The notes under the pieces are model-generated. The model made no database searches and was not told where the DNA came from. It saw only the letters and a program-made list of their open reading frames with translations. Position numbers and translations under genes: made by a program. A stretch of 64,000 bases of DNA from contig CAVUCH010000005.1 in the NCBI GenBank assembly GCA_963739995.1, positions 186,001-250,000 on the forward strand. Reading direction: 5' to 3'. Below, one piece after another: positions 59,701-64,000 of this stretch. Source of the DNA: CAVUCH01 sp963739995. GTDB lineage: Bacteria; Acidobacteriota; Vicinamibacteria; Vicinamibacterales; JAENWD01. Positions within the stretch are counted from its first letter, which is position 1. Each line of letters starts with the position of its first letter.

Positions 59701-60849
59701 ATGAGCACCGCGTCCGACCCGAAGGTTTCGAAGGCTGGCCTCGAAGATGTGGTGGCGACGTCCTCGGGGATCTGTTTTATCGACGGCGACCGCGGCGTGC
59801 TCGCGTACCGCGGGTACGACATCCACGATTTGGCGACGCACGCGTGCTTCGAGGAGATCTGCTTCCTGCTCTGGCATGGGCGGCTCCCCACGCGTGCAGA
59901 GCTCGGCGAGCTGCAGTCCCAGTTCGCCGTTGCGCGTCCCCTGCCCGAAGGCGTCGTGCGCCTGCTCCGGTCGCTGCCGCGCTCCGACGGGATGGATCTG
60001 CTGCGGACACTCGCCTCCGCGCTCGCACACTACGATGCCGACGCGCCCGACAACTCGCCTGCCGCCAACTATCGCAAGGCGGTACGGCTCACGGCGCAAT
60101 TGGGGAGCCTCGTCGCCACCCTCGGCCGGTTCGAGGCGGGCGGCGGACCCATCCAGCCGGACGCCGCCATGGGGTTCGCGGCGAGTTTTCTCTACATGCT
60201 CACCGGTGCCCGCCCCGACGCGCTCTCCACGCGCGCATTGGACGTGGCGCTCGTACTCCACGCCGATCACGAACTGAATGCCTCGACATTCGCAGCGCGT
60301 GTGGCCGCGGCCACGCTGACCGACGTGCATTCTGCGGTGGTCGCCGGGATCGGCACGTTGAAGGGTCCGCTGCACGGAGGCGCCAACGCGGAGGTCATGA
60401 AGATGCTGCTCGATCTGGGTGCCGATGCGACGCCTGAGAAAATCGAGAGCACGGTGCGTGGGAAGCTGGCCCGAAAGGAAAAGATCCCGGGCTTCGGCCA
60501 TCGCGTCTACCACACGATGGATCCGCGCGCGGTGCACCTTCGCCAGATGTCGCGCGACCTGGGGAAGCGCATCGGCCAGCCGCAGTGGTTCGAGATGTCG
60601 GAGCGCATCGAGAGCCTCGTGAAGGCCGAGAAGAAACTGAACCCGAACGTAGACTTCTACTCAGCATCGACGTATCACGCGCTCGGCATACCCATTGCGC
60701 TCTTCACGCCGATTTTCGCGGTGAGCCGCTGCGCGGGGTGGACTGCCCACGTGCTCGAGCAGCTGTCGAACAACCGGCTGATCCGGCCACGCGCCGAGTA
60801 CACCGGCCCGACCGTGCCGCAACCGTGGGTGCGGATGGAGGACAGGTAG
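59701..60849 (+). CDS. gltA: citrate synthase (type II / 2-methylcitrate synthase-like)
   Basis: TCA-cycle enzyme of 382 residues condensing acetyl-CoA and oxaloacetate. It has GDRGVLAYRGYDIHDLA near the N-terminus and the catalytic HADHELNAS and PLHGGANAEVM histidines. GFGHRVYHTMDPRA binds CoA, and NVDFYSA carries the catalytic Asp. The length and the short N-terminus are typical of the 370-380-residue dimeric group that also contains methylcitrate synthases, so preference for propionyl-CoA cannot be excluded. The ATG lies directly after a -10 element. Confidence 0.92.
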   Translation: MSTASDPKVSKAGLEDVVATSSGICFIDGDRGVLAYRGYDIHDLATHACFEEICFLLWHGRLPTRAELGELQSQFAVARPLPEGVVRLLRSLPRSDGMDLLRTLASALAHYDADAPDNSPAANYRKAVRLTAQLGSLVATLGRFEAGGGPIQPDAAMGFAASFLYMLTGARPDALSTRALDVALVLHADHELNASTFAARVAAATLTDVHSAVVAGIGTLKGPLHGGANAEVMKMLLDLGADATPEKIESTVRGKLARKEKIPGFGHRVYHTMDPRAVHLRQMSRDLGKRIGQPQWFEMSERIESLVKAEKKLNPNVDFYSASTYHALGIPIALFTPIFAVSRCAGWTAHVLEQLSNNRLIRPRAEYTGPTVPQPWVRMEDR

Positions 60850-60857
60850 CCGTGTCC

Positions 60858-60877
60858 GCCGGGACTGAAGTCCCGGC
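60858..60877. repeat. 20-bp perfect palindrome between gltA and lepA
   Basis: GCCGGGACT-GA-AGTCCCGGC, 9 bp past the citrate synthase stop. It could act as a hairpin at the end of that transcript but has no T-run. It forms part of a short repeat region (next entry). Confidence 0.55.
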
Positions 60878-60949
60878 TCCACACAGACCGTCCCGGTCCA
60901 CACACGGACACATTTCGGGGGCTCCGGGGGGCCCCGGCTCCACAGAGAC
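60872..60949. repeat. direct repeat pair in the gltA-lepA gap
   Basis: CCCGGCTCCACACAGAC (60872-60888) and CCCGGCTCCACAGAGAC (60933-60949), 16 of 17 identical, 61 bp apart. Together with the adjacent palindrome they suggest a decayed dispersed repeat; the rest of the gap up to about 61050 is not coding. Confidence 0.5.
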
Positions 60950-61054
60950 ACAGATCGGGCATCAGGGGCGAGATCCCCGCTCGGTGTGAATGGCCACACT
61001 GAAGTGGGGCCCGGCGCGTCCCGGGCCCTGCCCGGCGTCGGCCCGCCCCTCTGT

Positions 61055-61060
61055 CATAAT
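61055..61060 (+). promoter_or_regulatory. -10 element of lepA-lepB
   Basis: CATAAT ends 9 nt before the TTG start of lepA, the same spacing as for gltA. A near-leaderless mRNA is predicted; GAAGG between the two could still serve as a ribosome site if the start point is slightly upstream. Confidence 0.45.
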
Positions 61061-61069
61061 GAAGGCATC

Positions 61070-62872
61070 TTGGATCAACAGTTCATCCGGAATTTTGCCG
61101 TCATCGCGCATATCGATCACGGAAAGTCGACGCTTGCGGATCGGTTTCTCGAGTTCACCGGGGCCCTCCAGGCCCGCGAGATGGAAGCGCAGGTGCTCGA
61201 CTCGATGGATCTCGAGCGCGAGCGTGGCATCACCATCAAGGCCCACCCGGTTCGCCTGCACTACAAGGCCAGGAACGGGAGCCAGTACGTTCTCAATTTG
61301 ATCGACACGCCGGGGCACGTCGATTTCTCGTACGAAGTAACCCGCTCCCTGGCCGCCTGCGAAGGTGCGCTGTTGCTCGTCGATGCCTCTCAGGGTGTGG
61401 AGGCGCAGACGCTCGCCAATGCCTACCTCGCGGTCGAGAGCGGTCTGGAGATCATCCCGGTCATCAACAAGATCGATCTGCCGGGTGCCCAGCCCGACGA
61501 GACCCGCCGCCAGATCGAGGACATCGTGGGCCTCCCGGCGGATCACGCCATTCTGGCGAGCGCGAAGGAAGGCATCGGCACCGAGGAGATCCTCGAAGCC
61601 ATCGTCGAGCGCCTGCCCATCCCGAAGGGCGCTACCAGCGAGCCGCTGAAGGCGCTGATCTTCGATTCGTGGTACGACCCCTACAGGGGTGTCGTCATCG
61701 TGGTCCGGATGATCGATGGCGTCATCCGGTCGGGGATGAAGATGCGCCTCATGGCGGCCGCGCAGGAGTTTCCGGTCGAACAGGTCGGCGTGTTCCTCCC
61801 GAAGCCGCTGGTGGTGGACGAGCTCACTGCAGGCGAGGTCGGCTTCATCGTTGCGGGAATCAAGAAGGTCGACGACGCGAAGATCGGCGACACGGTGACG
61901 GAGGCGACGCGGCCCGCCGCGCAGGCCTACCCCGGGTTCAAGGAGTTGCGCCCGATGGTGTTCGCCGGCCTCTATCCGGTCGAAGGTCACCAGTACCCGG
62001 AACTGCGCGAGGCGCTGGAGAAGCTGCGCCTCAACGACGCGTCGCTGTTCTTCGAGCCGGAGACGTCCGCGGCGCTCGGCTTTGGCTTCCGCTGCGGATT
62101 CCTCGGGCTGCTGCACATGGAGATCGTGCAGGAGCGGCTCGAGCGCGAGTTCGACATGGACCTGGTCACCACGGCTCCAGGCGTGTTGTACCGGGTGACG
62201 ACCACCGACGGCGTCGTGCACGAGGTCGACAGCCCCGCCAAGATGCCGGATCCCGCGAGTATCCAGACGCTGGAAGAGCCGGTGATCACGGCGATGATGC
62301 TGACTCCTTCCGAGCACGTCGGAGGAATCCTGCAGCTCTGCCAGGACAAGCGTGGGGTCCAGAAGGGCCTCGAGTACCTGGCCTCGGATCGCGTGCTCAT
62401 CACCTACGAACTGCCGTTCAACGAGGTCGTGCTGGATTTCTACGATCGGCTGAAGACGCTCTCCCGCGGGTACGCCTCGCTTGACTATCACGTGACCGGG
62501 TACTGCGAATCGCCGCTCGTGCGACTCGACATCCTGGTGAACGGCGATCCCATCGATGCGCTCTCGGTCATTGTGCACCGCGACACGGCATACGAACGCG
62601 GCAAGGCGCTCGTGACGAAGATGCGGGAGCTGATCCCGCGCCAGATGTTCGACGTGGCGATCCAGGCGGCGATCGGCAGCCGCATCATCGCGCGCGAGTC
62701 GGTGAAGGCGTTGCGCAAGAACGTGCTCGCAAAATGCTACGGTGGCGACATCAGCCGGAAGCGCAAGCTCCTCGAGAAGCAGAAGGAAGGGAAGCGCCGA
62801 ATGAAGCGGGTCGGCCAGGTCGACATCCCGCAGGAGGCCTTCCTCGCAGTGCTGAAAGTAGGGCAGGACTGA
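61070..62872 (+). CDS. lepA: elongation factor 4 (LepA)
   Basis: Ribosome back-translocating GTPase of 600 residues, the normal LepA length when the TTG at 61070 is used (DQQFIRNFAVIAHIDHGKST). It has G1 AHIDHGKST, G2 RGITI, G3 DTPGH, G4 NKID, and the LepA-specific C-terminus with CYGGDISRKRKLLEKQKEGK. The frame is open further upstream, but that part is not LepA-like. Its stop overlaps the lepB ATG (TGATG). Confidence 0.97.
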   Translation: MDQQFIRNFAVIAHIDHGKSTLADRFLEFTGALQAREMEAQVLDSMDLERERGITIKAHPVRLHYKARNGSQYVLNLIDTPGHVDFSYEVTRSLAACEGALLLVDASQGVEAQTLANAYLAVESGLEIIPVINKIDLPGAQPDETRRQIEDIVGLPADHAILASAKEGIGTEEILEAIVERLPIPKGATSEPLKALIFDSWYDPYRGVVIVVRMIDGVIRSGMKMRLMAAAQEFPVEQVGVFLPKPLVVDELTAGEVGFIVAGIKKVDDAKIGDTVTEATRPAAQAYPGFKELRPMVFAGLYPVEGHQYPELREALEKLRLNDASLFFEPETSAALGFGFRCGFLGLLHMEIVQERLEREFDMDLVTTAPGVLYRVTTTDGVVHEVDSPAKMPDPASIQTLEEPVITAMMLTPSEHVGGILQLCQDKRGVQKGLEYLASDRVLITYELPFNEVVLDFYDRLKTLSRGYASLDYHVTGYCESPLVRLDILVNGDPIDALSVIVHRDTAYERGKALVTKMRELIPRQMFDVAIQAAIGSRIIARESVKALRKNVLAKCYGGDISRKRKLLEKQKEGKRRMKRVGQVDIPQEAFLAVLKVGQD

Positions 62873-63570
62873 TGGCAGCGACGCTCAAGAAATCGACAGG
62901 GCGGGAATACTTCGAGTCGATCGTGATCGCGGTGATCCTCGCGCTCTTCATTCGGACGTTCGCCGTGCAGGCGTTCAAGATTCCGACCGGCTCGATGGAG
63001 AACAACCTGCTGGTGGGCGACCATCTGCTCGTGAATAAGTTCGTGTTCGCACCGACCGCGTCCAGCCTCGAGCAGACGCTGCTGCCGATCGATCCCGTCC
63101 GCCGTGGCGACGTGGTGGTCTTCAAGTATCCCGAAGAGCCCGAGCGTGATTTCATCAAGCGCGTCGTCGGCCTGCCCGGCGAGACGCTGGAGTTGAAACG
63201 CAAGATCGTCTACATCGGTGGGAAGCCGCTGAACGAGCCGTACGTACACTTCCTGGTCCCGCCTACGCCGGAAAGCCAGGAGGTGGCGAGTTATGATGTT
63301 CGTGAACGGTACGGGCCGGTCACCGTGCCTGCCGATCACTACTTTGTAATGGGCGACAATCGCGACAACTCACAGGACAGCCGCTACTGGGGCTTTCTCC
63401 CCCGCACCTACGTCAAGGGCAAGGCTCTGATGGTCTACTGGTCGTACGAGGGGGATCGCGAGGCGTACCAGGAGGAAGGGTTTGGTGCGACGCTGCGGCA
63501 TGCCGCATCGGTGATCACCCACTTCTTCACGCGCACGCGTTGGGACCGGCTGTTCCACCAGATCCGCTGA
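62872..63570 (+). CDS. lepB: signal peptidase I (LepB)
   Basis: Type I signal peptidase of 232 residues. One membrane helix (~12-32), nucleophile Ser41 in PTGSMENNLLVGDHLLVNK, general base Lys96 in FIKRVVGLPGE, box D GDNRDNSQDSRYWGF. It cleaves signal peptides after export and is coupled to lepA as in many bacteria. ATG 62872 overlaps the lepA stop. It converges on the cyclodeaminase gene, with 19 bp between. Confidence 0.95.
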   Translation: MAATLKKSTGREYFESIVIAVILALFIRTFAVQAFKIPTGSMENNLLVGDHLLVNKFVFAPTASSLEQTLLPIDPVRRGDVVVFKYPEEPERDFIKRVVGLPGETLELKRKIVYIGGKPLNEPYVHFLVPPTPESQEVASYDVRERYGPVTVPADHYFVMGDNRDNSQDSRYWGFLPRTYVKGKALMVYWSYEGDREAYQEEGFGATLRHAASVITHFFTRTRWDRLFHQIR

Positions 63571-63589
63571 TCGCATTCGACAGTGTCCG

Positions 63590-64000
63590 CTACGCCGTCC
63601 CGAGCGCCTGGCGGGCCTCGGCGAGCGCGACGTCCATCGCACGCGCGAGCCGCTGCACTTCGGCTTCCGCGCCAGCGGAAAATCCCGCGTCCTGCAGTGC
63701 CCCGAGGTTGATCGCCGCGTTCGAGGCCGCGCCCTTCATCCCCGCATGAAGCAACTCGAAGGCCACGCCCGTGTCACTCGCGGCCGACGGATTGCCCGAG
63801 CGCGCCACCGTGATCCCTTCGCGCACGGCCGCATGGCACGCACGCATCACGTCAATCGGTACTTCCGTGGCGCCGTGGAGCGCGGCCTGGATGGCAGCGG
63901 TGCGCACCTCCTTGTCCTGTTCGCTCGCCTTCGGCAGGCGATACGCGCGCACGACGTCGTCGTACGCGTCGCTGTCCTGGTCGACCAGGTGCGCGAGGTG
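63590..64000 (-). CDS. cyclodeaminase/cyclohydrolase-family protein (FTCD_C), 5' end cut by window edge
   Basis: The last 136 codons of a folate-dependent cyclodeaminase-like protein. The frame is open from the right edge (HLAHLVDQDSDAYDDVVRAYRLPK) to the stop at 63590. It matches the end of formiminotetrahydrofolate cyclodeaminase and of the FchA-type methenyl-THF cyclohydrolases, including SGNPSAASDTGVAFELLHAG and NAAINLGALQDAGF. The start and the N-terminal part lie beyond 64000, so it cannot be told whether a formiminotransferase domain is fused. Confidence 0.88.
   Translation of the reverse strand, partial: HLAHLVDQDSDAYDDVVRAYRLPKASEQDKEVRTAAIQAALHGATEVPIDVMRACHAAVREGITVARSGNPSAASDTGVAFELLHAGMKGAASNAAINLGALQDAGFSAGAEAEVQRLARAMDVALAEARQALGTA

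Noticed and set aside
60962..62578. 538-codon minus-strand frame opposite lepA
   Set aside because: Shadow frame; lepA is certain and the antisense translation shows no family features.
1..64000. CRISPR arrays, intact insertion sequences, prophage genes, rRNA
   Set aside because: No regularly spaced repeats, transposase core, phage structural gene or rRNA sequence was seen anywhere in the window.

Overview
The window is GC-rich bacterial chromosome (many GTG and TTG starts) and most likely comes from an acidobacterium of the Vicinamibacteria type. The evidence is indirect. There is a PadR regulator coupled to a long duplicated-type MacB permease without its own ATPase (the ADOP arrangement known mainly from Acidobacteriota), a single-chain fused E1alpha/E1beta dehydrogenase, a MurE with the meso-diaminopimelate motif (Gram-negative type wall), and many lipoprotein or Tat-exported enzymes. 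No phage, plasmid, CRISPR array or intact insertion sequence is visible.

Layout. 1-6.0 kb: a truncated ABC ATPase, a sodium/solute symporter, an S58 peptidase and an NTF2-like protein in one minus-strand run, then a beta-propeller protein diverging from a GDSL-esterase lipoprotein. 6.0-9.6 kb: the fused E1 gene diverging from a cupin across a palindromic double promoter, then a rhomboid protease. 9.7-13.3 kb: an Fsr-like exporter, the lipid II flippase murJ and a YqeY protein, with two tandem terminators after yqeY. 13.3-19.9 kb: a GNAT enzyme, an orphan STN-domain protein, three glycosyltransferases and a divergent YchF GTPase.

20.1-36.7 kb is a long division and cell wall (dcw) cluster: mraZ-rsmH-ftsL-ftsI-murE-murF-mraY-murD-ftsW-murG-murC-ftsQ-ftsA-ftsZ. 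It starts at a canonical sigma70 promoter with three MraZ boxes. Most junctions overlap by 1-4 nt. The exception is murD-ftsW, where about 270 bp with a 26-bp inverted repeat intervenes. murB and ddl are absent from their usual place between murC and ftsQ.

36.9-44.9 kb: a SpoVG-like small protein, acpS, the purine-nucleoside phosphorylase pgeF, a zinc-ribbon coiled-coil protein, an orphan terminator with a possible small RNA, the PadR/ADOP pair, two small DUF proteins and a ureohydrolase. 45.2-48.6 kb: a quinol nitric oxide reductase followed by a membrane protein carrying a transposase-like cysteine module, and a GIY-YIG protein. 48.8-55 kb: a CAU tRNA, then mutS2-dnaG-rpoD transcribed from one sigma70 promoter. 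55-64 kb: larB, a processive-type glycosyltransferase, an exported HisC-like aminotransferase overlapping a tiny zinc protein, a DUF6496 protein, citrate synthase, lepA-lepB, and the end of a cyclodeaminase gene cut by the right edge.

The window joins core functions (wall synthesis and division, replication priming, the primary sigma factor, translation and secretion factors) with accessory envelope and NO-detoxification genes. All functional calls rest on reading the protein sequences. No database search was run.
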